Origin: Chondrilla cf. caribensis
Taxonomy: Eukaryota > Porifera > Demospongiae > Chondrillida > Chondrillidae
NCBI GenBank assembly: GCA_964020155.1
Contig: OZ026547.1
Location: forward strand, 2,656,131 to 2,720,130
Reading direction: 5' to 3'
Length of the DNA stretch: 64,000 bases
Part shown: positions 36,775 to 48,829 of the stretch, in pieces
How the letters are laid out: every line of letters starts with the position of its first letter
Numbering within the stretch: the first letter of the stretch is position 1
Notes under the pieces: generated by a model
Seen by the model: the letters and a program-made list of their open reading frames with translations, nothing else
Told to the model about the DNA's origin: nothing
The model's database searches: none
Made by a program: the position numbers and the translations under genes

Positions 36775-37186
36775 CTACGAGAAACATGATTGAGAACTTA
36801 CAAATGTAAGAATGTATAATAATCGGCATCACTATAATAATTATTCATATGCTGTAAAGGGATAGTAGGAACGTTTTCCGACAAACACCCTTGAGACAAA
36901 TTGCTATTCAAGATAAACCAATTCTTTAGCTTTGTTTGGTTTGCTGTAGTAGTGTATGCATATTATACTCTATGATACAAACTCCAGATAAGAAGAACAT
37001 TCGATACAGGACAAAAGGCAATTTGAAGGATCCCTTGTGGATTTTCGTCTTGATGATTCTCCATTATACATATTATATTGCATTTCATTCTAGATTTGTA
37101 TAAAATGCAATATACACATTTCCAAATTAACATGAATTTATACGTACAGGAAACAAGCAGCTATGTAAGCACAATAATCCTCAAAC

Positions 37187-37284
37187 CTGGAGATATATGA
37201 AATACTGTGTGTATGGCTCCATTCTGATGAGGTAGGAGGCACCAGTCATGGTCAAGCAGTAGTGGATTCGGTAGTGGAAGTGTT
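37187..37284 (-). pseudogene. BEACH-domain exon relic, second of three
   Basis: Minus strand; ends LQ at a CAG/GTTTGAG donor in the phase needed to join DGYFD of the next exon. Encodes HYRIHYC...GASYLIRMEPYTQYF, corresponding to the BEACH HYGTHYSS...VASYLVRMEPFTQ segment; the usual HYGTHYS is altered to HYRIHYC. The acceptor I chose (CTAACCAG, 37291-37285) follows a good pyrimidine tract but is uncertain. Confidence 0.65.
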
Positions 37285-37463
37285 CTGGTTAGTTCATTGC
37301 AGGAAACAGGGGAGAAGGCCTGGAACAAACTGACACTAAAACAAGTGACAATCACATGATTCACATGTGACAATCATACAATTTACATGTGATGACATGA
37401 ATTACATGCAACAATCACGATTTATTCGTTTCTGACAATCACATGACATTCAAGTAAGTTCAC

Positions 37464-37572
37464 AAGCGTCCTCCGAGAACTTCTGCATGTAGTACTGCTT
37501 CCATTCTTCAGTTTGTGCTCCCATTGGTTTGGAGAGGTCTGGGAAAGTCATGGGGTCTGTCAGATCTAGTGT
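37464..37572 (-). pseudogene. BEACH-domain exon relic, first of three
   Basis: Minus strand, acceptor TTGTAG ending at 37573. Encodes TLDLTDPMTFPDLSKPMGAQ and continues EEWKQYYMQKF, matching the start of the BEACH domain (LDLNDP...FRDLSKPMGAQ). The donor (GTGAAC at 37463) is weak, and joining to the next exon as drawn creates a TAA, another sign that the gene segment is decayed or that my boundary is off. Confidence 0.65.
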
Positions 37573-37741
37573 CTACAATAAGAAATGAAATCAAGAATAC
37601 AGCCGAGAATACACAATGGGCACATAACAATGGCTGTTATAGTTACAATAACCACTTGGATCATTGAAGATTTTATTTATATGTAACATAAAACCTAATA
37701 TGACCTGTATGAAATATACACACACATTTGGAATTGTGGGC

Positions 37742-37749
37742 TATAAAAG
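37742..37749 (+). promoter_or_regulatory. TATA box of FReD-7
   Basis: TATAAAAG, 123 bp before the ATG. Only ~10 bp upstream of it the sequence departs from the other class I promoters (ATTTGGAATTGTGGGC here), so FReD-7 lacks the distal promoter shared by FReD-6 and -8 and lies just 170 bp from the BEACH relic. Confidence 0.8.
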
Positions 37750-37864
37750 AAGAGAAGTGACCACCTACAACAACACAAACAGCTCAAAGGGAGAAAGACA
37801 ACAAGTGGACAAGATATCAACCTGCATTGGAGGTCATTGCAGTTACTTCAACTACTGACACAAG

Positions 37865-38730
37865 ATGACAATGGAGAATTTACTCACACCAGTCGTCCTC
37901 ACTATTGGATTCATCCTAGCTGGAACACACACCACAAATGCACAATGTGAGTTCAATCATACGTTTATACACTACACACTAGGACACTGGGATAGATAGC
38001 TACTAGGACTACAGACTAGAAATATCATGCAAGAACTACATGTACTGGTCAGGTTAGTGTATTCACATCATTCTCAGGTACACCATCTGGGGATACCATA
38101 CCTTGGGACTGTAAGGAGATCTATCAGAGAGGATGTACTCAAGATGGAGTCTACACTATTGCACCAAACTGTCCCAATACCAAACCATTCAAAGTATTTT
38201 GTGACATGAAAAATGGACAATGGATCGTGTTCCAGAGAAGAAGACATGCTCAATTGGACTTCAACCGCAACTGGACAGATTACGAAGAAGGATTTGGAGA
38301 TCCACAGTACGAACATTGGCTTGGATTGAAGAAGATCAACTGCTTGACATTCAGTGTTTGTGCTGCCGAGTTGAGAATTGACATGACCGACTACAAAGGA
38401 ATACACAAATATGCCATCTACAGCTCCATTGCTGTTAACAATGCTGCCAACAAGTACAGACTATATCTTGGTAACTACACCGGAATAGCCGGTGATGGGA
38501 TGAGACCAAAGTCGTGCTCATCAAATAGTCACAATGATGGTGTGCCTGACAGGGATAATGATAACTGGTCTGATAACTGTGCTCAGCACTGGAGTGCAGG
38601 ATGGTGGTACAATCAGTGCTACTGTGCAATTCTCAACAAACCATATGACAACAATGGTTACATTGCAAAATGGCATACATTCTCCCATACCCTCAAGTGT
38701 AGTGAAATGAAGCTTCGTTCCAGAGACTAA
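37865..38730 (+). CDS. FReD-7, secreted fibrinogen-related protein (class I)
   Basis: Exons 37865-37946 and 38078-38730 (131-bp intron) encode 244 residues with the class I signal exon and split Cys codon. The first two thirds are nearly identical to FReD-1 and FReD-8, with Arg to Trp in the usual PRDC (now PWDC). The last third is strongly different: RPKSCSSNSHNDGVPDRDND in place of the DGMPFSTPDRDND region, so the MPFST segment before the calcium loop is lost, and NCAQHWSAGWWYNQCYC, DNNGYIAKWHTF differ from paralogues. Reading frame intact. This is where ligand specificity would be expected to reside. Confidence 0.9.
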
Positions 38731-39111
38731 CACATCAAACAACATTATATACTCACTAGTAGTGTGTGAACTAGGAACTTGAGAAACACATACAATTCGC
38801 TAGGTCATGAACACTCAGTTAGATAGACATGGTTGATGCTACAATAATAATATACACTTCAAATTAAAATCTTATCGCTATGCATGATGGGATGAAGTAT
38901 ATAATATTTAGTGCATAAAATTAATATACTACAATGTGATCAATAATAATAGTATATATTGGTCATATTGCTGTCATATGACACCCATCAAACATATACA
39001 TTCATCATGTGACTGTCGCACCACCAGCTCTATACTGTACTGCACACACTATCACATGACAGTAAATGTGCATGTGTGCGTGTGCATGTGTCAGGGGCAT
39101 TCTACAATGTG
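38731..39111. other. 3' flank of FReD-7
   Basis: Conserved class I 3' sequence, then two GTCATATTGCTGTCATATGACACC / CATCATGTGACTGTCGC motifs (38960-39020) and a short TG run. Confidence 0.55.
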
Positions 39112-39805
39112 CTGAATTGTTGAGTAGGACCTGGATCGATTGAATCGCGCTTTGAGGAGGGAATTGTGAGGTGAACTCGCAAGAAATCCAGACATGACAA
39201 CATTACAACTAAAGAAGAACTCTATCTACCCGTGTTACGTAACCTTCTCTTTTACCATTTAAGGTACAAAAGCGACAATTGCAAAGACGATGTCGCATTG
39301 ATCGACCTACCGTACATGCAAGTAAAATAACAATATTGACAACATCAGCGATTTGGTCTAAGTTACCGTACGAGTATCCGAGTGAATTTCGGATGAGGCA
39401 ACATAAACTCAAGGTAGGCGGGGGTAATCTCGAACAGTCGTTAATTCCGAACATGTCGATTTTCCACCTAATCCGATCTATAATAGGCAGGTCAAAGAAT
39501 GATGTTTCTCACCTGATGTGTGTAAGGATTAAGAATATGAGTTATAAAAGATAGTTTCTTGAAAATAATACGGTGAAAGACCAACTGTTCGGAATTAGGC
39601 ACTGTTCGAAAATACCCGCGCTTGTCTTATTGAGTAAGTCTTACCTGATGGCTTCCGTGGAGAAAAGACCTCAGAAGTGACGCCATGGCAGCAAACCCCT
39701 ACTACGAAGGCACAAGACAGTCGAATGAGACAGTCCGATTCAAGGTGAACGATCGAAGAACAAGATTTAGATCGTATTCGGCAGCCATTTAAATGACGTT
39801 CGATT
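39112..39805. repeat. Dispersed repeat DR1, copy 3, interrupted
   Basis: Left part 39112-39409 and right part 39626-39805 of DR1, split within the GCAACATAAACTTGTTGAGT region by the 215-bp element at 39410-39624. Confidence 0.75.
39410..39624. mobile_element. 215-bp MITE-like insertion nested in DR1
   Basis: Absent from the other four DR1 copies. Its ends are imperfect inverted repeats of ~45 bp sharing TCGAACAGT and TAATTCCGAACA: the left end begins CAAGGTAGGCGGGGGTA and the right end, read in reverse complement, begins CAAGCGCGGGTA. The filled and empty sites can be compared directly; no clear target-site duplication longer than 2-3 bp. No coding capacity. Confidence 0.75.
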
Positions 39806-39934
39806 TCGCTGTGCAATGGTTGTCAAATCATAGATCTTCCACACCGTGGTATAGAACTATGAATATGATCTATGGTCAAATATATATAGCACAAGATATT
39901 CAGTCTAAAATGCTGTTATTACTTCCGATTGATG

Positions 39935-40800
39935 AAGATTGTGCATATATGACAATAATACCCGACACCAGGAAGAGAATTGTATCATCATCAAATGTAT
40001 CACAACTGGTATGTATTAATTTTTTTCTTTCTAACACATGCACTCAACTATTATGCATGTACATGCACACTCAGTTTATATTTGTGCTGCATTTTGAGTC
40101 ATGCTCACCTACCAATCATTCCCAGGCTAAACCAGCATTTTATCCTTATATCCCTAAGGCTTGAATGATTTGAGTGATTTGGTCCAAGTTACCGTGCACG
40201 TATCCGAGCGAATTTCGGATGAGGCAACATAAACTTGTTGAGTAAGTCTTACCTGATGGCTTCCATGGAGAAAAGTCCTCAGAAGTGACACCATGGCAGA
40301 AAACCTCTACTACGAAGGCACAAGACAGTCGAATGAGACAGTCCGATTCAATGTGAACGAAGAACAAGATCTAGATCGTATTCGGCAGCCATTTAAATGA
40401 CGTTCGATTTTGCTGTGTAATGGTTGTCAAATCATAGATCTTCCACACCATGGTATAGAACTATGAATATGTCATTGATCTATGGTCAAATATATATAGC
40501 ACAAGATATTCAGTCTAAAATGCTGTTATTACTTCTGATTGATATAGAAGATTGTGCATATATTTCACTATAATACCAGACACCAGGAAGAGAATTGTAT
40601 CATCAAATGTCTCTAATGACCAGTTGTATCACAACTGGTATGTATTAATTTTTTTCTTTCTAACACATGCATTCAACTATACATGCATGTACATGCACAT
40701 TCAGTTTTTATTTCTGCTGCATTTGGGGTCATACTCACCTACCAATCATTCCCAGGCTATACCACCATTTTATCCTTATATCCCCAAGGCTTGAATGAAC
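39935..40800. repeat. DR2, partial DR1, DR2
   Basis: DR2 copy at 39935-40165 joined directly to the right half of DR1 (40165-40400), followed by a second DR2 copy (40540-40800). The tandem arrangement indicates a local DR1-DR2 duplication that is absent from the paralogous segment at 54.5-55.3 kb. Confidence 0.7.
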
Positions 40801-42090
40801 AGTGGATTTCCTTTCTACAAATACTTCTGGATGTCTGTGTACACAAGTTATACAGAATCTATCAAAACTATCAATATCAAAAAATTCATGCTTGCATATT
40901 TTCTGGTCATATACAAAGTAGGGACCCTCCTTATTCACTTTCACGCTAACAGAACTGCATCTCAACAGAATACATCACCATACATAATATTATGGGTGAA
41001 GTTGGGAGCTTATCCAACTTCTGCACGAACCATAATTTCACACCATGCATTATGTATTACGAGAGAATTGTGCTGGATTCAGCTCTCATGCATTTATTAC
41101 TGTAAACTTACAAGAGTATCTGTGTCCATATCATCTCCATAGGGCAAAATACGAGTTGAGCATATGTCCAGCTTGGCAAAATTGTGCGGGAACCAAGGTA
41201 CTGAGGCATCTAATGTGGAAGGAGCATTATCACATCAGAACATAACAACAACCCAGTGGCATATATATATATTACTTATATAACGATATTCCAGTGAATT
41301 GGATGGTTGTGTCATGAAATGTTAGGAAGTGTTAACATTATTATACACTTGAGCATGTAGAGTAATTAAATACAGCAAAATTACAGGAAATTAAATGAAC
41401 ACAAACTCAGTCAGTAAATTTTCCATAATCTATAGTACCATGCATGGTATGGTGGATTAAGGAGCTCTGTTGGGATATTTTATTCTACCATACCATTTGT
41501 ATGCCTCAATAAAGATACACACAGAACTGACACTATACCTAGGGTCCAGTGGATATGGATGTGGTAGATAAATGAAAATGGAAATTAAATACAATAAATG
41601 CATACAATATACAGATAGCTGCGAGTACCATCTTGAGAGACATATGCATTATAATAAGCATCATTTTGTGGCATTTGAGGATGATCATCAATACATACAT
41701 ACACAATATACATATTATAGAGATCATTGAGAATTACATGTCTAAGAAACTTGAGCAAACACATCTAAGATAAGGCTCTGCACAAAGTGCTACTAGAGTA
41801 GAATTGAAGATTCTAGCTAGACTAGACCTCTAGAGTGTAGAGTCTGGAGCTAGAATTAAAGCGTGGAGTTTCAAAACTAGAAGCATTTGACACATCTCAT
41901 CAGTGGCAGTCATTGCTTGGAATCCTCCTTTTGAATACATATCAAACTTGAGCAATCCATTGGTCATTTCAGTTCTGAGTTGGAACGCGAGTTCAGAGTT
42001 AATGGGGATAACCCTCTAATTTACAACAGTTCAATAAAACTCTTATATTTGGCGGGATAAAACAATAAATAACGCCCACGTCTTAAGTTT
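40801..42090. other. Segmental duplication copy A, non-coding part
   Basis: Collinear with 55320-56590 and about 97-99% identical by eye. No gene recognised despite the conservation. The conservation is accounted for by recent duplication. Confidence 0.6.
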
Positions 42091-42095
42091 GTCGG

Positions 42096-42147
42096 CCAAT
42101 CAGTTTGCAATTTTTGAAAAACGGCGGGACGATTGTCTATAAAATAC
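42096..42147 (+). promoter_or_regulatory. CCAAT and TATA boxes of the GC-rich island, copy A
   Basis: CCAATCAG at 42096-42103 and TATAAAATA at 42139-42147, 43 bp apart, a spacing usual for RNA polymerase II core promoters, at the left edge of the GC-rich island. Duplicated at 56600-56650. Confidence 0.6.
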
Positions 42148-42164
42148 GTCCTATCACCTCCATT

Positions 42165-43125
42165 TTCTTTGTGAGTAGATCCGTGCTGGGGAAGCTGCAG
42201 ATGCTGGAGGATTCGAATTGGAGGGGGTGCCCCGAGCGCAAGCGTGGTTAGCTGTTCTACCCTCTCCTTCTTCGGCTCGCTGTTTGATCACGCATGGAGT
42301 TCACACGTCCCGGTCTCCTGTAAGTCGTCGGGTCTCTCGAGTGTTCTCGGACGAGGTTTGGGCGTCCGTCCTCTTCGGAGGCGGGCGGTGCCTGGGATCA
42401 TGGTCGGCTAGTCTCCCCTAGGGGTCCTGTAAGTAGGTCCTACGAAGGCTATGTTGTCGGAACCACACGGCTCTCTGCTCACCACCCTTTTTCCTTTATT
42501 ATTGCCTTCGGGCGCACGCACGTAAGTTAGGCCGTGCATTTACATTTACGTTGCATACACTTTACTATGCACACACTGCGCCTTGCACACACCCTCCTAT
42601 ACACACAGTATGCGCACGCGCGGCACTGTAGGGTCCAGACATGCTACACTAGTTTAGGTTTTGGGCCCTACCGGGGAGTCTCTTGTCATCGTGTTGAGGA
42701 AGCTGCTGCGCTGTTTAATGTGTGTCCTGCCGGCCTGACTCTGATGATTACCGATGTGAAGTCAGTTCATCTCTGTCTTCTGGTCCGTGGATTGGTGGTA
42801 AACCCGTGATTCTTGGGTCTCCGGGCTCATGAAGCTGTCAAGTCACAAGGGACCACATCGGTGACTGGCGCCCGTGATACTCGGTGTGCCAGACGTAAAA
42901 GATCACGGCTCTGAAATCTGGACCTCCCGAGAAGCCAGTCTACCACCCTAACATCGGATGATGGCTTGATGTTGACTACACGCGAGATGACATCAACAGC
43001 TGAGGCATGGTGGCAAGTGGCATGTTCTCCTCGGCCGCGGGGCATGAAGCACCTCCCCGTCCTCGTCGGATGCCCTGGGCACACGTGAAGTGTGGCGAAG
43101 AGAGGTGTAATCCAGTTGAATTTCA
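42165..43125 (+). other. GC-rich island of unknown function, copy A
   Basis: About 1 kb of GC-rich, CpG-containing sequence (CGTCGGGTCTCTCGAG, GCGCACGCACG, CGGCCGCGGGGCATG) in an otherwise AT-rich window. A CCAAT/TATA pair lies at its left end. No reading frame longer than ~126 codons and none resembles a protein I know, on either strand. CTGATGATTACC (42741) and GGATGATGGC...CAGCTGAGG (42957-43005) recall C/D-box motifs but do not form a convincing snoRNA. TGGCGCCCGTG at 42866 recalls a retroelement primer-binding site. Candidates: a Pol II non-coding RNA gene, a snoRNA host, or an LTR-type fragment. Undecided. Confidence 0.5.
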
Positions 43126-43129
43126 TTGT

Positions 43130-43890
43130 AATAATTTTTATTGTTGCTGTACATAAGTGTGTATATACATGAACTAATATTAGTACATTATTACAGATTA
43201 TTTGCAATCAACATTTTAATGAATTTGATAATTACAATTAACATTATGACTGACTTCTATATGATTTTCGTCGTGGACACACCTAATTGTTATCAATTGC
43301 TGCTAGATTTGACATATACAAGTATAGTATGTGAGTACATTATAATAATTATTATTACACGCACATACATACCTGCTATACTATATTATAGAGACATAAA
43401 CATATACAAACATAATATAGACTATTATAATACATTAGTATAATAGTACATGGGTACATGGTACGTTATTGATGTAGTTACATTGTAGTCTGAATATGCA
43501 TGTAAATTTGGGTTCAGTAGAAAGTGTATGTTTCAAAGCTGCATGATATTGTAATATTATATATTTTGAATTACAAGCACAGTGATGTAGTGATACTTAT
43601 GCCTTCACAATGGGATCGTTGAACTCAAAGTCCTCCCGGGATTTGTTGGAGATTTAACACATTGATATCACCAGTGGAGTTGCAGTTAGTAGATTCTCAA
43701 GTTCAAATTATAATAAATTGGACTGAATTGTTTTAAGCGCAAATAACATTAACTAGATATGAGCTGTAAAAGTTAATGTTGGCTCCTAACGGCTATGGTG
43801 CATAATTTAAAATTCTATAAATAATAATTGTGCCTAGAAATATAGTAATTGAATGTGGAATCAATGTTTATGAGATGAATTGAAATGAAT
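43130..43890. other. AT-rich interval 3' of the hydroxylase exons, copy A
   Basis: Collinear with 57650-58410. No gene recognised. It probably includes the 3' UTR of the minus-strand hydroxylase. Confidence 0.5.
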
Positions 43891-44360
43891 ATTGTTTTAC
43901 TTGAGTTTTTGAAGGGCATCGATGAGCGTAAACATATCCTGTCTGATGTCATGACTGAGCTTCAGCTTGGTGTCCAGTATCTCACTGCACTGGGTGTAGG
44001 GGTTGTAGTGGGCGGTGAAGGGTCTGGGAATGGCGGCAGCATAACTCCTGTATAATGAGAAGTAGACATGTGTCACATGCACGTGAATCTGAAGTGAATC
44101 ACAAAATTAATATTATAATTACACTCAAATGATGTTATACAGTAACTTCTCTGACACACATACACATAATTATAACTCCTGTACAATGAGATGTAGACAT
44201 GTATCACATGCACGTGTATCTGAAGTGAACACAAATAATATAAGATAATAATAATAATATGCATGAGTGTTATAATATGTCTATGTGTGTACGTTCACAT
44301 ACGTATACACACGTGTGTGCACGTGAACACAAATGCAACATGCACACATACACACAATTG

Positions 44361-44364
44361 CATG

Positions 44365-44422
<58 letters not shown>

Positions 44423-44429
44423 CACACAT

Positions 44430-44482
<53 letters not shown>
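44361..44482. repeat. (CA)n microsatellite
   Basis: CA tract in the intron between the last two hydroxylase exons. The paralogous position in copy B (59008-59020) has only a few CA repeats, so the tract expanded after duplication or was lost in copy B. Confidence 0.95.
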
Positions 44483-44483
<1 letters not shown>

Positions 44484-44689
44484 CACAGCAACACACACAC
44501 ACGTACTTCACTTTGTCCGTGGCATCTTGAAAGCTCCCAGCCAGAAAGTAACAAGACTGCATCCCTTCAAGTATACTTCTGACTGAAAGTCTCGGTTGGC
44601 TCAAAGGGTCTAACGTCTTGATTGTCCGTGAGACAACGCTGGACAGAGAAAAAGCAGTAGCTATCATTATACAAAACATACAATGTATA

Positions 44690-45190
44690 TTTACAGTACT
44701 GTACTGTATATTATACAGTACACACTGTACACACAGCGTATAATATACTGTTCAAACAATACATACAGTACCACAGTACAGTATACTATACAATACATTC
44801 GTACACACGGTACATACAGAATACACACAGTGCACACAGTACACATAGTATACATAGTACACACAGTATATACCGTACACATAATACACACAGTACATAC
44901 AGTACACACAGTTATTCTTTTAATTTTTTTCATAGTATTATTATTAAAATAGTACACACAGTACATGCAGTAATACATTATATTTTTGCATGAAAGGATA
45001 ATTGTATGAAATCAAAATGTATGATGTGACAGTACACACGTATATACAGTACACACAGTACATGCAGCACACACAGTACACACAGCACAACAGTACATAT
45101 AGTATATACAGTACACACAGTATATACAGCACACACAGTACACACAACACACACAGTACACACAGTAAACACAGTACACACAGTACATAA
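44690..45190. repeat. Degenerate ACAGTACACAC repeats, copy A
   Basis: Two clusters (44695-44915 and 45030-45190) of short units built from CAGTACACACA in the intron between hydroxylase exons 1 and 2. Expanded to ~400 bp in copy B. Confidence 0.85.
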
Positions 45191-45739
45191 TCGAACCTGA
45201 AGTTCTCCAAACGAGGACAGGAGTCCTGCTCCATAAGCCTTGGTCTTACCATTCTCCTTACATAAGCCAAACTCAATAGTGAACCAGTACAACTAAATGT
45301 GGGGTATGGATGTACTAATAGTATTATATACAGTATACGTATAAATAATATAGTTGTATAGAAATATATAGTTATCCACATACATCGTATGCATACAGAT
45401 AGTGTACATATACATGTACAGGAATGTTTACAATGAAACACAACACAATGCTAGTCCCCATGTACAGTGAGTATGACTGATAGAGGATTTGAAGTTATGG
45501 GGGGGAGGGGGGGTATTGATTTGTGTATGTAGCCACACTCAATGACCTTGCTGTTATGTTACAATATTTTGATCTGCTTTGTCATGGTAAGCTAGAATGG
45601 CAAACAGTGATATTGAGTCCAGATTAGGATGTATGCGTACGTATGTACATGAGGTTCATTGAAAGGTTCCATATATACCATATGTACTGTACATGCAGTA
45701 TTAATCATATTAATCATTGTAATACATATACATACTTGT

Positions 45740-45985
45740 TACTTCCGGTTGATAAAGGAGGCTGTGGATATATCACTATAATATATACCAGACACCAGAA
45801 AGAGAATTGTATCCTCTAATGTCTGGTATGTAGCCGTCTTTGGAACACATGCACTCAACTATTATGCATGTACATGCACACTCAGTTTTTATTTCTGCTG
45901 CATTTTGAGTCATGCTCACCTACCGATCATTCCCAGGCTATACCACCATTATATCCTTATATCCCCAAGGCTTGAATGAACAGGG
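45740..45985. repeat. Dispersed repeat DR2, copy 4
   Basis: From TTACTTCCGGTTGATA to ATCCCCAAGGCTTGAATG, ending in three tandem GGTTGAATGAACA units. Located just beyond the end of the segmental duplication. Confidence 0.75.
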
Positions 45986-46019
45986 TTGAATGAACAGGGT
46001 TGAATGAACAAACAACATT

Positions 46020-46550
46020 TGATACATACACAACAACACAGTACACACTGTACGGTATATGTACAGACCCCATTGTACAAAACAGTACACACTGTACAGC
46101 ATGTACAGATCCATGTACAAAACAGTACACACTGTACAGTATGTACAGATCTCATGCACAACACAGTACACACTGTACAGTATGTACAAATCTCATGTAC
46201 AACACAGTACACACTGTACAGTATGTAGAGTTCTCATGTACAGCACAGTACACACTGTACAGTATGTACAGATCTGATGTACAACACAGTACACACTGTG
46301 TAGTATGTACAGATCCATGTACAACACAGTGCACGCTGTACACATGTATATATGTCATGTACAACACAGTAAACACTGTACAGTATGTACAGATCTCATA
46401 TACAACACAGTACACACTGTACAGCATGTACAGATCCATGTACAACACAGTACACACTGTACAGCATGTACAGATCTCATGTACAACACAGTACACACTG
46501 TACAGCATGTACAGACATCATGTACAACACAGTGTACACTGTACAGTTTA
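46020..46550. repeat. ~41-bp palindrome-rich minisatellite
   Basis: About 13 copies of a ~41-bp unit containing ACACAGTACACACTGTACAG and ATGTACAGATC(T)CATGTACA. Each unit is itself made of GTAC-centred palindromes (GTACA...TGTAC), so the array can fold on both strands. Open in several frames (HSTHCTVCTDL-like repeats) but not coding. Confidence 0.92.
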
Positions 46551-46564
46551 TTAACATGTCATGT

Positions 46565-46625
46565 CCTCTCATGTTTATGACCATTGGCTGTTGTGCTAGT
46601 CAAAAAATAGTAACATCTGATGCTC
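46565..46625 (-). pseudogene. Tiny relic of a class II FReD 3' end
   Basis: On the minus strand the sequence around TTTTGACTAGCACAACAGCC and AATGGTCATAAACATGA matches the end of class II genes (stop codon followed by ACACAACAACCAATGGTCAT at 17731-17753). Only ~50 bp are recognisable. 47535-47600 similarly resembles class II 3' flank (TGACCATGTCTTAACCAGTA). Old rearranged copy. Confidence 0.5.
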
Positions 46626-46799
46626 ATAATCACACTGTTTCATCCAATATGATATACAGTCTAGTCTGTCCCATTATGTACAGTATACATATTTGCCCAT
46701 TATGATAATTCCAGACCACTGTATATGCCAATACAAGCAACCACTAGATTACCAGTGTTTGGTAAACCAAATTAGTTCACTACATGTATTGCTATTACA

Positions 46800-47530
46800 A
46801 TGTATTACTACATGTAAGGTCCCTCATTACCATAAATGGTCAAAGATGGTTCCAGTGAGATGACATGATCACGAAACAAGTTCTCTTGTTATTTCAATCA
46901 CATTGACCGACCAAAATTGGAATGTCTACTCTTAATAACAATACACAGCATTTTAGAGGAATGACAGTGTTCTCAATATAGTTCAGTATATGCAATAATG
47001 TTCTTTGATGAGATTACATTGAGGCATAGCAACCTCATATTCACTTCAATCACATTGAGCCATAACATCTACTAACACCTTTAAATAAGATGTAGTATAT
47101 TATGCACTATTCCATTATAATAGGCTCAGCATAATATAGCTATAGGGTCAACAGGTTTAGGAAACCACCAAAATTATGGGATTCAAAACATGTTTATTCA
47201 TTTGAATTGTATGTCACAAATTGGAGGTGTACACTACATTCTTACTTCATCAGCACTCAGGATATCCAAGAAAGACATTTAGCAACTATGTATGCTCTTT
47301 GAAAACACTGCTGTTCACTTCTAATCTGTAGTATAAACAGAAACAACTGTTACATTTCAATTTGTGTGGGTTGATGTCCATGTAGACAAGTATGCACATA
47401 TGCATGTTTTGTAAGTACATATGTATAATGTATGCACTTACACATGTACATATGTACAACATATGCACGTACACATGTACTGTATGTGCACATGTACAAT
47501 TACACCATGAAAGGTACACAGGTGTTCATT
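46800..47530. repeat. Repeat family R, copy 1
   Basis: A ~700-bp sequence with ACAAGTTCTCTTGTTATTTC, AATTGGAATGTCTACTCTTA, TTCACTTCAATCACATTGAG and, further right, AAGAAAGACATTTAGCAAC and ATTTGTGTGGGTTGATGTC. Copies at 60475-61265 and 62690-64000. No coding content. Confidence 0.7.
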
Positions 47531-47599
47531 GATTTTATGTTTCATACCGACTGACCATGTCTTAACCAGTATAACAGCACCTGTTGATATCATACAGTA

Positions 47600-48080
47600 T
47601 AACACCACAAGATTAAGTTCTTATTCCATATAATACTTATTTAGTAAATTGAAATAATACTCCGATGCCTTGTTTAGGATTCCCATGGAGAAAATTACTT
47701 ATTGAACCTTCGACCTACAAATAATTAATCACTGGAGACCCAAGAATAAAATAAAATTCACTTTCTGAGAACACAACTGGAATTGAATGTATGGTACGTG
47801 TTTGATGATATGTGTTGCACCACGCTTCCACATACCAGCCCAATAGTAAATCTGAACATGTGATTGAGTATATGAGTTCATAAGTAAAAAGTTTGTAACT
47901 GGGGGGGGTGGTCGTGGAGCTCACAGACCTCGTGTGCCTGAAACTAGTTACTGACTGGTTCAAAGTAGTGCCATGGCCTCATTGAGGGTATGAGGCAATG
48001 TTCTCTGCGATTTAGTTACTCTGTTACAGCACGTGTACAAACAACTATATTGTGTGGCAGTGGTGGAGGTAACCTTAATT
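47600..48080. other. Unassigned interval
   Basis: No gene recognised. It precedes the FReD relic at 48083. Confidence 0.4.
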
Positions 48081-48082
48081 AA

Positions 48083-48300
48083 AGGAATGGCATTCTCCCC
48101 ACATGACAGAGACAACGACTTGTATAGCAGTAAGAACTGTGCACAACCCTATTAGGGGGAGGATGGTGGTACAACAACTGCATGTGTTTACAACTGAATG
48201 GTCTCTACCATCATGACAGAACACCCAGAGGAGGAGAGACAGTTCTTTGGAAGTGACCATTCACTGAATTTTGTTGAAATAAAACTCAAAGCTAGACACT
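48083..48300 (+). pseudogene. FReD relic: 3' part of a fibrinogen domain
   Basis: Translation in one frame gives NGMAFSPHDRDND, KNCAQPY, a TAG, then GGGWWYNNCMCLQLNG, and after a further TGA and a substitution EIKLKA-like sequence and a stop. These are the calcium loop, disulfide and final strand of a fibrinogen domain. Two internal stops and no upstream exon. It differs from both current classes and is clearly older than FReD-2 and -6. Confidence 0.8.
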
Positions 48301-48829
48301 AGTGAAAATAAAGTCCTACCGTGTTACCATGGAAACACTCAGTCTACTACAACAGAGCTATGCATAAATCATGGGGCAGAGAGGTACACCAAATACAAAG
48401 CAAATTGATTATAGAAATGTTGACCTTAATTCAATACCAGCGCATTGAAACATGATATCTCATTGGAATACATTCCTTGAAGAAAATTGTTTATAGAGCC
48501 TAAAACCCATCACTGGATACACAGAGTACATGAAAATTCACTTTCTGAAAACACAACGTAAGTTTTATTCAGTCAGAAAAAAGGTGACATCTGGTGTAAT
48601 ACCATGGCGACCGCCATCCTGTCATGACATCTCAAGTCCCACCTACCCATTCACCAGTTTGACACAAAAACAATGTTTTTCCTTCGTAATTTTACTGTCC
48701 ATCACAACTGCCGATCATCACAATCGCAAACTACAAAATGCTCCAATATGTTGATTGAGTTTTATACGTGAAAATTGACACAAATTAATGCGTTTCAGGC
48801 GCAGAGCCACCATCTTTTCTGGGTCATCC

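Larger units (their letters stand above)
43897..45292 (-). pseudogene. Phenylalanine-hydroxylase-type gene, last three exons, copy A
   Basis: Minus-strand exons 45292-45197 (96 nt), 44638-44507 (132 nt) and 44047-43897. The first encodes [20 protein letters not shown] and LLSSFGELQ, containing the Glu that is an iron ligand in this family. The second starts RCLTDNQDVRPFEPTETFSQ, then loses two nucleotides near 44572 before GMQSCYFLAGSFQDATDKV. The third encodes SYAAAIPRPFTAHYNPYTQ and a tetramerisation-type helix ending DALQKLK; relative to copy B it lacks 9 nt. Exon sizes 96 and (ancestral) 134 match the vertebrate PAH exons as I recall them. The upstream exons with the His-His iron ligands are not in the window's adjacent sequence, so the gene is 5'-truncated as well as frameshifted. 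Either a relic or part of a gene with mis-assembled upstream exons. Confidence 0.8.

Noticed and set aside
42938..42960. Telomerase RNA, because ACCCTAAC occurs within a CCAAT/TATA-driven GC-rich region
   Set aside because: The putative template would lie ~780 nt from the start, not near the 5' end as in known animal telomerase RNAs, and I see no pseudoknot or H/ACA end.
42741..43005. C/D-box snoRNAs in the GC-rich island
   Set aside because: C-like boxes are present but D boxes at proper distance with a terminal stem are not; left as a possibility in the island entry only.
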